A stretch of 36,715 nt of DNA from Chara braunii (lineage: Eukaryota > Streptophyta > Charophyceae > Charales > Characeae): positions 536,884 to 573,598 of the forward strand of contig BFEA01000528.1 in assembly GCA_003427395.1 (NCBI GenBank). Reading direction: 5' to 3'. Made by a program: the position numbers and the translations under genes. Positions 10,355 to 19,705 of the stretch are shown one piece after another. Below the pieces are notes generated by a model. It did no database searches. It saw nothing but the letters and a program-made list of their open reading frames with translations, and was not told the origin of the DNA. Positions within the stretch are counted from its first letter, which is position 1, and every line of letters starts with the position of its first letter.

Positions 10355-10460
10355 ACCGTCTTCCACCGAACACAACGCACCCTCATAATGAATGGATACA
10401 CGTTACCTTTCCGTTCCGGCACAGCCGTAATGAGGGTGCGTTGTGTTCAGGGGAAGACGG
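10355..10460. mobile_element. family B MITE variant
   Basis: ACCGTCTTCCACCGAACACAA and TTGTGTTCAGGGGAAGACGG are inverted termini flanked by TA. The arms carry GCACCCTCATAATG and its complement. It is a divergent subfamily of the 6.8-kb elements. Confidence 0.75.
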
Positions 10461-11006
10461 TAGGTGGAGAAGCGCCTAAAAGTGCCCATTCATCGGCTGT
10501 AGGCAGGTTAAGTGCCTTCGCTGCCTGGCCAAGAAAAGAATGGAAGAATCTTCGTCAAAAAAATCCAGTTACTCGGAATTGTGCTCCGCGCCTTTGGTAA
10601 CTAGTCTGATTAGAGTGACATTAAATCAAATCTGGGCATGCATATCGGAAAGGAAAAGCTAGACACATATCCTGTGATGAGGAATCAGATTAAGGCCTGG
10701 TTGAAAGCAGACATTATGGCTGGTTTCGGCCGATTAGGATAGGTAGATATTTCTGGAGATGCATGGCAGTGCTCTGGAACCTAAATGATGACTTAGGACA
10801 CTCACACATTAGGACTCTGTTGGATGCATCTAACCTCACTCCTCGCTAGATTCATTTGAATAAGTCCTACTGTGAGTATGCCCTTAGCCTTCCACCAACC
10901 CAAGGGCGAGAGATGCTCAGTTGCCATAGACATGCTCTAAGCAATAGTTATCGCAGTACAAAGAGATACAGCACTGCTAACCTCAGGGTTCCCAAAGCGC
11001 CTACTA

Positions 11007-11117
11007 CTGTCTTCCACAGAACCTAACACACACTCATTATACCTGTACTTACTATTTAGGATATTTGCAAGCTATATACAGTTGTAATGGCCATGCCTTA
11101 TGTTCAGGTGAAGATGG
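11007..11117. mobile_element. family B MITE, diverged
   Basis: Left terminus CTGTCTTCCACAGAACCTAA and right terminus TTCAGGTGAAGATGG, with TA on the left. The interior keeps the CTCATTATACCTGTA pattern but is eroded. Confidence 0.65.
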
Positions 11118-11592
11118 TCGGCGGGAAAGCAGCTAGGCTATGCGTGGAATAACCACGGGGCAACACGCTAGCTCGGGTGGTACACCCTGAATTTCCTGAA
11201 AAGAGGAATAACTGCGGAACATGCAACAACAGAGCAAATGTGCAAGTTGTCGAGACATGAGAGAATCATGGGAACAGAAATCATAAGGACCACCTGATGC
11301 TTGAAGTTGCCTATTGCCTGAGTAGATTTACTTATTTGCGCTTAATCAAGTATATTTCCAACCGGAAGAAATGGGAATGGAAGGAAATGGTGGATGCTGT
11401 TGCATCCAATAGCAGGCAAAATAAAGTGTAGAACCTGTAGACGAGTAAATAGGCTAGATGCACCTACTGCAAGGCGCAGGAAGTGCACACCAAAGTTTGG
11501 GCAAACTCTAGCAATTGGCCTGTCATGATTTGGGTTGGGACTTGAGGTCTGTAGAAAACAGGCTAGTAGGAAACTGTAATATGGGTCTTTAA
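11118..11592. other. unassigned sequence
   Basis: No gene, RNA or element end recognised between the family B remnant and the next family A MITE. Confidence 0.5.
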
Positions 11593-11793
11593 ACCACCAG
11601 TACTTGGCACATACATCCGCCGCGGCTTTTGTCGTATATGCGCCACAACTTTTGACCTTCGGGGCTACCGGACCACGATGGCTGGCGGCGCCAGCCAAAT
11701 GAAAAAAAAAAAAGTTGCGATGGCTGTTCGGCAAAACTTGGCACACAGGGCTTTTGGAGCCCTGGAAGAAAGTAGTGCGGAAACACTGGTGGT
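11593..11793. mobile_element. family A MITE, 201 bp, near complete
   Basis: ACCACCAGTACTTGGC to CACTGGTGGT, with TTAA on the left and CTAA on the right. The centre has the palindrome GGCTGGCGGCGCCAGCC, the most conserved interior block of this family, next to GGGGCTACCGGACCAC. This is the best reference copy for the larger subfamily. Confidence 0.8.
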
Positions 11794-12240
11794 CTAAAGC
11801 ACCATTGGCTTCCACGCACCGGTTAACACGCCACAAAACTACGGCTCAGGCTGCCAGAGGGGAAAGGCTGGTGGCATCTAACAAGGTTGCACCAGTGACG
11901 GTTTTGTTTTCTGGGGCCAGGAAGCACAGCGCATCCAAGAGAAGAGACTCTCAGGCACTGGAGGTCTAAGTTGTCGAATTGTGCTGTATGTTGGTAGGTC
12001 ACTTGAGGCCCCAACCGACTGCTCGATACACAGTCTCAGCCTTCCCATGGGACCTGTCTAGAACTTCTCTAGGCCGAAGCTCACCTGTTGCGATGAAATG
12101 CGAAGGTGGATCCATCTGTGCACCTTCCACTCAGCCCAGTCACAAATCGCCAAGTATCAACACACTGGGGCAGACCCCAAACATACCTCTTCTTTCAGGA
12201 CGTCAACATAAACAGTCATGCACTGGGAATGCCACAAAGA
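11794..12240. other. unassigned sequence
   Basis: No recognisable gene or element. It leads into the possible decayed coding stretch that follows. Confidence 0.45.
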
Positions 12241-12605
12241 AGAGGCAACTCTTTCCAGCAGTGGTGGCAAGAGAGAGCCAGGTGTACGTGAGGGGAAGGC
12301 AGCATAGATAGGAACTCGGTAGGAAGAAGAGGAGGAGAGAAAAGCACATTGTGAAGAAGGCCGGCAGACAGAAAGAAGACATACTCTCCGTGAAGGACAA
12401 GAAGATGACAGCCATAGCTTCCATAGCCTCCAAGGTTTTTGGGAGGAGAGTGCCAGCCTCTTTTGTGTAGCAGAAGGCTGGGATGGGCCTAAAGGAAGCC
12501 TATGCTGTTCTGCTCTCTAACAGGAAGGCTGCATCAAGGTTCCTTGGCGATACATCGCTCAAATACCATGATGTCACGATTGGAGTTCTGTACCACACCA
12601 GTTTT
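12241..12605 (+). pseudogene. possible decayed coding stretch, unknown product
   Basis: Read in one plus frame, about 120 codons are interrupted only by two TAG stops (near 12315 and 12469). The predicted peptide is Lys/Arg-rich (KKRRREKHIVKKAG), then has a helical stretch (IASIASKVFGRRVPASF) and a more ordinary globular-looking tail (AYAVLLSNRKAASRFLGD). I recognise no family. The low stop density and balanced composition suggest former coding sequence, perhaps a gene or transposon fragment, but chance is not excluded. Confidence 0.25.
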
Positions 12606-12606
12606 A

Positions 12607-12692
12607 GCACGCACGCCGGAGTGGACTAATTGGGGCTCATGTATGCATGGCATTGCACGCACACTGGAGTGGACTAATTGGGGCTCATGTAT
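12607..12692. repeat. 48-bp tandem duplication
   Basis: Two copies of a block reading GCACGCAC then GGAGTGGACTAATTGGGGC and TCATGTAT, starting at 12607 and 12655. Confidence 0.85.
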
Positions 12693-12735
12693 AACACTTC
12701 CGGAGTTGTCAAGAACCCCCCCGACCCTTGCACAC

Positions 12736-13650
12736 TTTTTTTTTTTTTTTTTTTGATAAACATGTCCTTATGGTCCTGGCTCCATATCCATTCTGGGAAG
12801 TGTCAGTCCGGTTCCTATTCACCCGGCAAGTCAGAATAATAGAAATACATCTTGCACATACCCACGCACCCTTCCCTCCGTCAAGAGGGTCCCTGAACAG
12901 CATTGATTACTCCATTTTACTGGAGGATTGACTGTCAGCTTGCCTTTCCTGTAGTCCCTCTCAGGTTCCTCTGCGGCGAACCTGCCAGCTAAGCAGTAAT
13001 GCAAGGAGAACAGATATCAACAGCTGAAGCGATACTAATCCGCCTTATGTGGCTCTGACTTCTTGTTGTTCATCCCGGTGGACCCTCCTTGGTCCCTGGG
13101 GGGCAGTCAAGTTGTGCCAATCTTTCCATCTGATATGAAGTCCATGAATATCGGCGATCTTCCTTTGAACCAACCATACCCTCCTAAACTTGGTTATCAT
13201 CTCTTGCTGCTTCTCCGGGTTCTGCTGACTTTGGACCTTGACTTTCTTTTTCCATGGGCAAACGATCTCTGTTTCCATTAACAACCTCGTCGTTGCCCAT
13301 ACCAGCTCGCTGGGGTTGCTGGACTTGTCCAGCGTTCTGCTGCATCTCTCCTCCCATATTCCCCAGAGTGTCACTTTCTGGATTATCCCGAACCATATGC
13401 GTTCAGATTTGTTAAATTGGGCAGGGGTGTTAGTCCATAAGAGTAGTGGGATTGGGTGTTTGGGAAGAGGGGCCGGGAATAGGTCAGTAGCATATTTGCA
13501 GGTTATCAGGCAGTGTATAGAGTCTTCCTGTTTGTTGCTTGAACACACCAGACATTGCTCTGAGCTATTTGGGCCGTTGACCCTTATGCAATTTCTATTT
13601 TTGCTTCTTTTTTGAACTCTCGCGGTAAAATAAGTGTATAATAATATAAT
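12736..13650 (-). mobile_element. 5'-truncated LINE, 3' end (copy 1)
   Basis: A minus-strand non-LTR retrotransposon fragment. A run of 19 T at 12736-12754 is the reverse complement of its poly-A tail. Next comes a 3' UTR of about 290 bp, then the ORF2 C-terminus. The tail-proximal UTR (CATTCTGGGAAGTGTCAGTCC, CCCGGCAAGTCA) closely matches the same position in the larger LINE at 32.3-35.5 kb, so they are one family. The 5' truncation falls near 13625-13650, next to the left arm of the large inverted repeat. The flanks share only a weak GACCCTT (12722, 13579), so no target duplication is claimed. Confidence 0.8.
13045..13640 (-). pseudogene. LINE ORF2 C-terminal fragment with zinc-knuckle
   Basis: About 198 codons of a single open frame end at TAA (13045-13047) and hold the C-terminal part of a LINE ORF2 polyprotein. 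It includes the zinc-binding motif C-x2-C-x10-H-x4-C (CLVCSSNKQEDSIHCLITC), as in the zf-RVT domain downstream of plant LINE reverse transcriptases. Downstream is a basic segment (PWKKKVKVQSQ). The endonuclease and reverse transcriptase domains are absent because the copy is 5'-truncated. It would not be functional. Confidence 0.75.
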
Positions 13651-13717
13651 TTGCTTTCGCTGTTTGGAATATTCGTGGCATTATCCTGTGCATTAGTGAG
13701 CGTGTCATGGCAGTGAG

Positions 13718-14325
13718 CATTCTCTTCCGCACCTTAATGGGCGCATACAATTTCTTAATACTGTTGGATAAAGGCTCATAAAGCACACCCGCATATGTAA
13801 CAATAAAGGCACTGCCTTCCTTTGTACGGTTCGCCTTCCATCTCCGCCCTACGTCTTGCTTCTTGCATGCTCGCTTTCCCAGCACACAGGATCGTTTGGA
13901 ATGCTCCTGCTGCACCCTTGTCCCCAACCTTTTTCTCCCTGGCTGCTTGTACCACATTCCCCCCGGCGTTTCCTAACTGATTTCACACATCCTTCTTCTA
14001 CCTCCTCCTCTCCTTCTTGATCATTCTCTTCTGCACCTTAATGGGCGCAAACAATTTTTGAAAATTTTTGGATAAAAGCTCATAAACCACACCCGCATAC
14101 ATAACAATAGAGGCACTGCCTTACTTTGTGGGCTTCGCCTTCCATCTCCGTCCTACGTCTTGCTTCTTGCATGCTCGCTTTCCAAGCACGCACAATCGTT
14201 TGGAATGCTCCAGCTGCACCCTTTCCCCAACCTTTTTCTCCCTGGCTGCTTGTACCGCATTCCCCATGCCATTTCCTAACTGATTGCACACATCCTTCTT
14301 CTCCTTCTTCCTCTCCTTCTTGATT
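13718..14325. repeat. 304-bp tandem duplication, left arm only
   Basis: CATTCTCTTC(C/T)GCACCTTAATGG starts units at 13718 and 14022. Both run through GCTTCTTGCATGCTCGCTTTCC to CACACATCCTTCTTCT. The right arm has a single copy (about 19240-19535), so the duplication happened after the inverted repeat formed or was lost there. Confidence 0.85.
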
Positions 14326-15005
14326 TTCTCCTTTCTTGCTTCACTTGTCACTTCCCACCTTTCACGCTCGTTCGTCCCCCCTCTTCTCTGGTTGGAAGAT
14401 TTTTGCTGCATGCCTCACCGCAATGTGGCCATGCAGCCCAGCAGGCTTCCTTCCTCCTCTCCTCCCTCTCTTCACTCCCCTGTTTTATCGTTTCAACTAA
14501 CTCTTGCAAACATGATTCTCCCTCTCTCTTTTTGCACACAGGTTAGCTCGGTCAATGAACCGGCTAACTGACTGAGCGAAGTATTGGTTGGCGGATCGGG
14601 AGGTCCCAGCTCGTCGATGGCAATCATGCGTGGCTGACGAGTTTGCTGTGACAGACAAACTGCAGGGACTCCGGTGAACCGACATTCTGATTGGGTTAAG
14701 TGGGCTGACAATCGCAGGTTATGGAGGCAAGCATAGGATGGCGGACCGCAGGTGCATTGCTCGGTGGGATCTTTGTGATCGATCAGGTTGACAGTATGAG
14801 AGAGCAGGGTAATCCACTTCACCTTGGAATCGGATTGCGCCCCATTATCCTTTCCCTATCACGAGCAAAGGCCCCAAGTGGGCTGATTGGGATGTTCCGG
14901 AAGCAGCTGCTCGGATCTGTAAGCCATACGTTCTCCCGGATGAAGCTTATTGTGATGTCGTCAGGGCCTGCATGCGAATAAAGTAGGAACTTACGTAACG
15001 TTTCT

Positions 15006-15092
15006 CTAATCAGTCTTTCCCCCCTTCCCTTGTTTGTTTTTTCAGGACTAGCCCTGTCTAATCAGTCTTTCCCCCCTTCCCTTGTTTGTTTT
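15006..15092. repeat. short tandem duplication, left arm only
   Basis: CTAATCAGTCTTTCCCCCCT and the following TTGTTTG occur at 15006 and 15058, separated by CAGGACTAGCCCTGT. The right arm (about 18425-18485) has one copy. Confidence 0.85.
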
Positions 15093-15306
15093 TGCCCTGT
15101 CCCTTGTTCTCCTTAATCAATTGCTGCAGAGCTCGGCACACTGAGATTCCAGTTCCACTATGGGACTCCACCCCCATTTCCCAGAAACCGTTCGCACACA
15201 CCATTCGGCGGAGCTTTCTGGCCTGCCACTCAGCTCCAATCAGAAAGTGGCACCAGGCGTGACGTTAGTGCGTCACAACTCTCATCAGCCAGCAGGCATT
15301 TGAGAT

Positions 15307-15440
15307 GTGCATGACATAATAGATAGATAGTGCAAAGACGTGTATGCTGAGAGGGCTGACCTCAATTGGGCTCTGTGCATGACATAATAGATAGATAGTG
15401 CAAAGAGGTGTATGCTGAGGGCTGACCTCAATTGGGCTCT
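15307..15440. repeat. 66-68 bp tandem duplication, left arm only
   Basis: Units begin GTGCATGACATAATAGATAG at 15307 and 15375 and end CTCAATTGGGCTCT. The right arm (about 18145-18212) has a single copy. Confidence 0.9.
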
Positions 15441-15495
15441 AATTCTCAAGGGCACTGTGGATTCGCCATCTGATTTGGTAATATTGACTGATTAT

Positions 15496-16001
15496 CAGTG
15501 TTGCACAACCCAACCATCGGCACCCCTCGACTGGTCGGCTGCCGACCTGCCGACCAGTCGGCCGGTCGGCACCTACCAGTCGGGGGTCGTTGGCACCACG
15601 TATTTTTTTGGGGGGGGGGTCCAGAACCACTAATAACACCACCAACACCCTCATAGCCCCAATACCCCCATACACCCCCTCAACACCACCAAACCTCCTC
15701 CAACACCCTCATTACCCCCCCCCCCGAATACCCNCTATACCACCCCTATACCTCCCTATACCCCCCCTATACTCCAACCCCAACCCCCCCACACCGCCCC
15801 CCCATCTCCAAAAGTTTCTCAGCGGATTTGAGCTGTACTCAGCAAGCGCAGTACAGCCCCCAACTCAGATTTGAAAAACAATCAGTGGATGGTTGTTTTT
15901 TGACTGGTCGGCAGACCGCCGACCGGTCGGCCCTACTGGTCGGCTGCAATACAGTCGGGGGTCCGGGTTGGGGGTCGGCGGTCGGCAGGCATGCAACCCT
16001 G
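15496..16001. mobile_element. non-autonomous hAT-like element, 506 bp
   Basis: Termini CAGTGTTGCAC and (reverse complement) CAGGGTTGCATGC are flanked by an exact 8-bp duplication, CTGATTAT (15488-15495 and 16002-16009). Those hallmarks fit the hAT superfamily. The right arm of the inverted repeat has the uninterrupted sequence with one CTGATTAT (about 18085-18092), a clean empty site. Subterminal zones carry GGTCGGC/GCCGACC motifs. The middle is C-rich with CCCCTATAC-type units and one unresolved base (N at 15734). There is no transposase. Confidence 0.9.
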
Positions 16002-16644
16002 CTGATTATTAAAAAACAGTAGATAACTAGTATTACAGTACTATTACTACTATTACTCACCTTTTGGCTTTTTTTACTTCATTGAAGTTTTCCATTGTTA
16101 TCTCACTTTCTGCGTTCGTTGTCTGGCTATGAACGCGAGTTAAACTGCCAGTACACGGCCTGTCCTTTATCATTTGCATGAAATTCCTCTCAGAATGTAA
16201 CTTGACCTCCAGTTGAACAATCTGAACCAGGGTTTTGCAGGCATCCAGCTGCACTCTGGCAGGCATTTACGCCAGTGTGGTAGAGTGTGGAGGGGCGAAG
16301 GGATAATACGTACACTGTTGTGAACGTGAAAACAGCTAAAACTTCAATGCGACACTCCTGCCCTGACAGCTAGATCCGTACACTCCTAGAGACTTAAAGC
16401 CCACTACATATTGTTCTTTTTTCCCACCTCCTTCTTCCCCATACTCTTTTCTGTTGTTTTCCTCCTCCTCTACTAGGAAACAAAGCCCGCTCACAACACA
16501 CAAAATCTTGGACGTGTCCATCCAGTGTTCTTTCAGTCTAAATACAGCTAGAATGACCGTATGTTGTGTTCGGGGGAAGAAGGTAGTGGCGTTCATGCGT
16601 TTTCTGTCATCAGAAGTGGCATCCTTGACTCTTGCCGGTTTCAA

Positions 16645-16830
16645 ACCACCATTACCCATTCTAGCTATCCTATGCTGAGCAGCCTGTTGACTCGGCGCAG
16701 TGGGAAGGCCTGGGGGATCGGACCAAAATGGCTGGCGGTGGCTGGTAGGCCTTGTCCCTGCGATGTTCGAAATGTGAGGGACGGGAAAAAAATGGACATC
16801 GGGAAGAAGAGGTGTGTGGGTACTGGTGGC
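16645..16830. mobile_element. family A MITE in the inverted-repeat spacer
   Basis: ACCACCATTACCC at the left and GGGTACTGGTGGC at the right, followed by CTAA. The interior keeps GGACCAAAATGGCTGGCGG. A 186-bp diverged copy. Confidence 0.65.
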
Positions 16831-17076
16831 CTAAGGGAGGGATCCACACAAATAAGGGAAAGTACAGAGGCATATGCACAATGAACCTTACACCCCGCAA
16901 CACGGTTTTGGAGCTTGCATTGCTCTATGTCACATGACTGGTTGCATGGGTTCAATTGAGCAGAGCAGATCCTGCTGGTGGTATGGTAGTGGACTTGGCC
17001 TCTGGTGGTATTGAGTGCACAAATTGATTTCCTTTTTGCTCCCTTAATTCCAATAGGTAAGCCCATCCCTTTGGTT

Positions 17077-17150
17077 AGCTCAGGGATTCGAACTCATGAT
17101 TTGTTCATTAGCAGCTACCTGTGTGCGTACCAAGCAACCGCATCGGCTGG
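17077..17150 (-). tRNA. tRNA-like sequence (SINE head or pseudo-tRNA)
   Basis: On the minus strand a good internal B box (GAGTTCGAATCCC) lies downstream of an A-box-like GCTTGGTACGC, with CTGCTAATGAAC between them at anticodon-arm distance. A convincing cloverleaf with a paired acceptor stem does not form by eye. It is therefore more likely a tRNA-derived SINE head or pseudogene than a working tRNA. A related sequence is at 30668-30733. Confidence 0.35.
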
Positions 17151-17274
17151 GTGAGCGGTGTTTCGTTCTCGATGCCAAAAAGGAAAGCAAGCCACTTTGA
17201 CGGGGTGAATGGTGCTTTGTTGTCTTACTGGAAGAGGAAGGCAATGGCAAGGAAAGGGGAAGAAAACGCCATGA

Positions 17275-19597
17275 GAAAGAACACTGGATGGACACGTCCA
17301 AGACTTTGCGGCCTCCGGTAGTATCGTGTTTTGTGAGCTGGCTTTGTTTCCTAGTAGAGGAGGAAAACAACATAAAAGAGTATGGGGAAAAAGGAGGGGG
17401 GAAAATCCGAAAAAAAGAACAATATGTAGTGGGCTTTGTGTCTCTAGGAGTTTAGGGATCTAGCTGTCAAGGCAGGAGTGTCGCGTTGAAGTTTTAGCTG
17501 TTTTCAAGTTCACAACAGTGTACGTATTATCCCTTTGCCCCTACAGACTCTGCCACACTTGCGTAAATGCCCTGCCAGAGTGCAGCTGGATGCCTGCAAA
17601 ACCCTGGCTCAGATTGTTCAACTGGAGGTCAAGTTACATTCTGAGAGGAATTTCTTGCAAATGATGAAGGACAATATGAAGGCATGCTGCTATTGGTCTG
17701 ATTAGATCGGCGGCGGCCGTAACTACGACTGCCTCAGAAAATCCCAAGTCCTCAGCCCCAATCAAGTTCGGCGTCCCTGTTTTTAGTCAGTTGAAACCAC
17801 CAGTACACCTGGGCGTGGAGGCACCGCACTGCGCGCCAAGCTTTGCCGAATCGCGAGCAGCGGACTTCGTTTCTTTTTTGGCTTAGGCCGCCGGCCATTG
17901 TGGTCCGGTAGGCCCGAGCCGCAAAAAAATTCTCAGTGTAGGCGATGAATGCATTTCTGCAAGGCTGGGGCCGTGTTCATAGCTGGACAAAGAACTCAGA
18001 AAGTGAGATAACAATGGAAAACTTCAATGAAATAAAATAAGCCAAAAGGTGAGTAATAGCAGTAATACTAGTTATCTACTGTTTTCTAATAATCAGTCAA
18101 TATTACCGAATCAGACAGCGAGTCTACAGTGCCCTTGGGAATTAAAGCCCGATTGAGGTCAGCCTTCAGCGTACACCTCTTTGCACTATCTATCTACTAC
18201 ATGCACATCTCGAATGTCTGCGGGCTGATGAGAGTTGTGACACACTGATGTCACACCTTGTGCCCCTTTCTGATTGGAGCTGAGTGGCAAGCCAGAAAGC
18301 TCCGCCAAATGGTGTGTGCCAACGGTTTCCGGCTAAATGGGGGAAATGGGGGTGGAGACTGTGGAGTCCCATAACGGAACTGGAATCTCAGTGTGCCGAG
18401 CTCTGCAGAAATTGATTAAGGAGAACAAGGGACAGGGCTAGTCCTGCAAAAACAAACAAGGGAATGGGGGGAAAGACTGATTAGAGTAACCTTACGTAAG
18501 TTCCTAGTTTATTTACATGCAGGCCCTGACGACATCGCAATAAGCTTTCATCCGGGAGAACGTATGGCTTACAGATCCGAGCCGCTGCTTCCCGAACATC
18601 CCAATCAGCCCACTTGGGGCCTTTGCTCGTGATAGAGAGAGGGTAATGGGGCGCAATCCGATTCCAAGGTGAAGTGGATTACCCCGCTCTCTCATACTGT
18701 CAACCTGATCGATCACTAAGATCCCACCGAGCAATGGACGTGCAGTCCGCCATCCTATGCTTGCCTCCATAACCTGCGATTGTCAGCCCACTTAACCTAA
18801 TCAGAACTTGGGTTCATACAAATCCCTGCAGTTTGTCTGTCGAAGCGAACTTGTCAACCACGCGTGATTGCCATCAATGGGCTGGGACCTCCCGATCCGC
18901 CAACCCGTACTCCGCTCAGTCACCTAGCCGGTCCATTGACCGAGCTAACCTGTGTGCAAAAAGAGAGAGGGAGAATCATGTTTGCAAGAGTTAGTTGAGA
19001 CAAGAAAATAGGGGAGCGAAGACAGGGAGAAGAGGAGGACGGAAGCCTGCTGGGCTGCATGGCCACATTGCGGTGTGGGGGATGTAACCACTCTCCGCAT
19101 GACGATCTGGCATGCCGCAAAATCTTCCAATCAGACATGCTGCAAAATCTTCCAACCAGAGAAGAGGGGGGACGAACGAGTGTGAAAGGCGAAAAGTGAC
19201 AAGTGAAGCAAGAAAGGAGAAAATCAAGAAAAATCAAGAAGGAGAGGAGGGAGAAGAAGGATGTGTGCAATCAGTTAGGAAATGGCACGGGGGATGTGGT
19301 ACAAGCAGCCAGGGAGAAAAAGTTTGGGGACAAGGGTGCAGCAGGAGCATTCCAAACGATCGTGTGTGCTGGGAAAGTGAGCATGCAAGAAGCAAGACGT
19401 AGGGCAGAGATGGAAGGCGAACCCCACAAAGGAAGGCAGTGCCTCTATTGCTACATGTGCGGGTGTGCTTTATGAGCCTTTATCAAACAGTATTAAAAAA
19501 ATGTATGTGCCCATTAAGGTGCAGAAGAGAATGATTTCTGCCATGCAACGCTCACTAATGCACATGATAACTCTGCGAATATTCCGAACAGCGAAAG
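17275..19597. repeat. right arm of large imperfect inverted repeat
   Basis: From GAAAGAACACTGGATGG outward to ATTCCGAACAGCGAAAG, this is the reverse complement of 13654-16535. It lacks the left arm's hAT-like insertion and three tandem duplications. It has extra sequence at about 17687-17975, including a family A MITE that is only a stub in the left arm (AAACTGCCAGTACACGGCC near 16142). The outer edge is fused directly to U6 snRNA-derived sequence. Confidence 0.85.
17796..17975. mobile_element. family A MITE, right end truncated, in right arm
   Basis: Starts ACCACCAGTACACCTGGGCG. It includes GCGCGCCAAGCTTTGCC and the GGCCGCCGGCCATTGTGG interior, and ends in GGGGCCGTGT, a terminus shared with the 29.0-kb copy. 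The outer TIR is lost at the right end. Confidence 0.6.
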
Positions 19598-19630
19598 GGG
19601 CCATGCTAATCTTCCCTGCATCGTTCCAAT
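19597..19630 (-). ncRNA. U6 snRNA pseudogene fragment 2
   Basis: The reverse complement gives ATTGGAACGATGCAGGGAAG and then ATTAGCATGGCCCC, matching the central part of U6 (roughly nt 24-57) with about two differences. Its last base coincides with the outer edge of the inverted-repeat arm. It follows fragment 1 in the same orientation. Confidence 0.85.
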
Positions 19631-19705
19631 CTCTCGATATCCTTGCACAGGGGCCATGCTAATCTTCTCTGTATCATTCAAATTTTAACGGATGTCCTAA
19701 AGGAC
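19626..19705 (-). ncRNA. U6 snRNA pseudogene fragment 1, with 5' end
   Basis: Reading the minus strand from 19705: GTCC-TTTA-GGAC forms the 5' stem-loop. ACATCCGTTAAAATT, GATACAGAGAAGATTAGC and ATGGCCCCTGTGCAAGGAT follow. The GACACGC segment is then missing, and ATCGAGAGATTGG resembles the plant U6 3' region. The 5' stem-loop sequence is plant-type rather than metazoan. Loss of the GACACGC part and fusion into another U6 fragment mean it cannot be functional. No clear upstream promoter elements were seen. Confidence 0.85.

Larger units (their letters stand above)
13654..16535. repeat. left arm of large imperfect inverted repeat
   Basis: From CTTTCGCTGTTTGGAATATT inward to CCATCCAGTGTTCTTTC, the sequence is the reverse complement of 17275-19597, with many substitutions and small indels (by eye roughly 85-93% identical in blocks). 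This arm is longer because it holds a 506-bp hAT-like insertion and three local tandem duplications that the other arm lacks. It holds several short open frames, none with a recognisable domain, and the differences between arms do not look coding-constrained. Confidence 0.85.
16536..17274. other. spacer of the large inverted repeat
   Basis: About 740 bp of unique sequence between the arms. It contains a family B MITE right end (GTTCGGGGGAAGAAGG then TA, to 16585), a family A MITE (16645-16830) and a tRNA-like sequence (17077-17150). Confidence 0.7.

Noticed and set aside
12722-13590. GACCCTT as a target duplication for LINE copy 1
   Set aside because: The right-hand match at 13579 lies inside sequence still readable as LINE ORF2, so the 7-bp match is probably chance.
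13654-13957. A minus frame of about 100 codons in the left arm, with a counterpart in the right arm (19300-19597), as a conserved gene
   Set aside because: The two versions differ at many amino-acid-changing sites, and the right arm has an internal TGA. The similarity reflects the duplicated DNA, not coding constraint.
14721-14981. An 86-codon frame starting MEASIGWRT, present in both arms (also 18513-18770)
   Set aside because: It stays open in both arms because they are about 90% identical DNA. No domain is recognisable and the ends differ by frameshift.
15611-15800. C-rich CCCCTATAC-type units as a functional repeat
   Set aside because: They are the low-complexity interior of the hAT-like element and include an unresolved base at 15734, so the exact sequence is unreliable.
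13654-19597. The inverted repeat as a single large TIR transposon (MULE or foldback)
   Set aside because: No target duplication at the outer edges, no transposase in the spacer, and the edges abut unrelated LINE and U6 sequence. An inverted duplication is the simpler reading, though not proven.
19638-19705. A functional U6 snRNA gene
   Set aside because: It lacks the GACACGC segment, is fused to a second partial U6, and has no clear upstream TATA or upstream sequence element.
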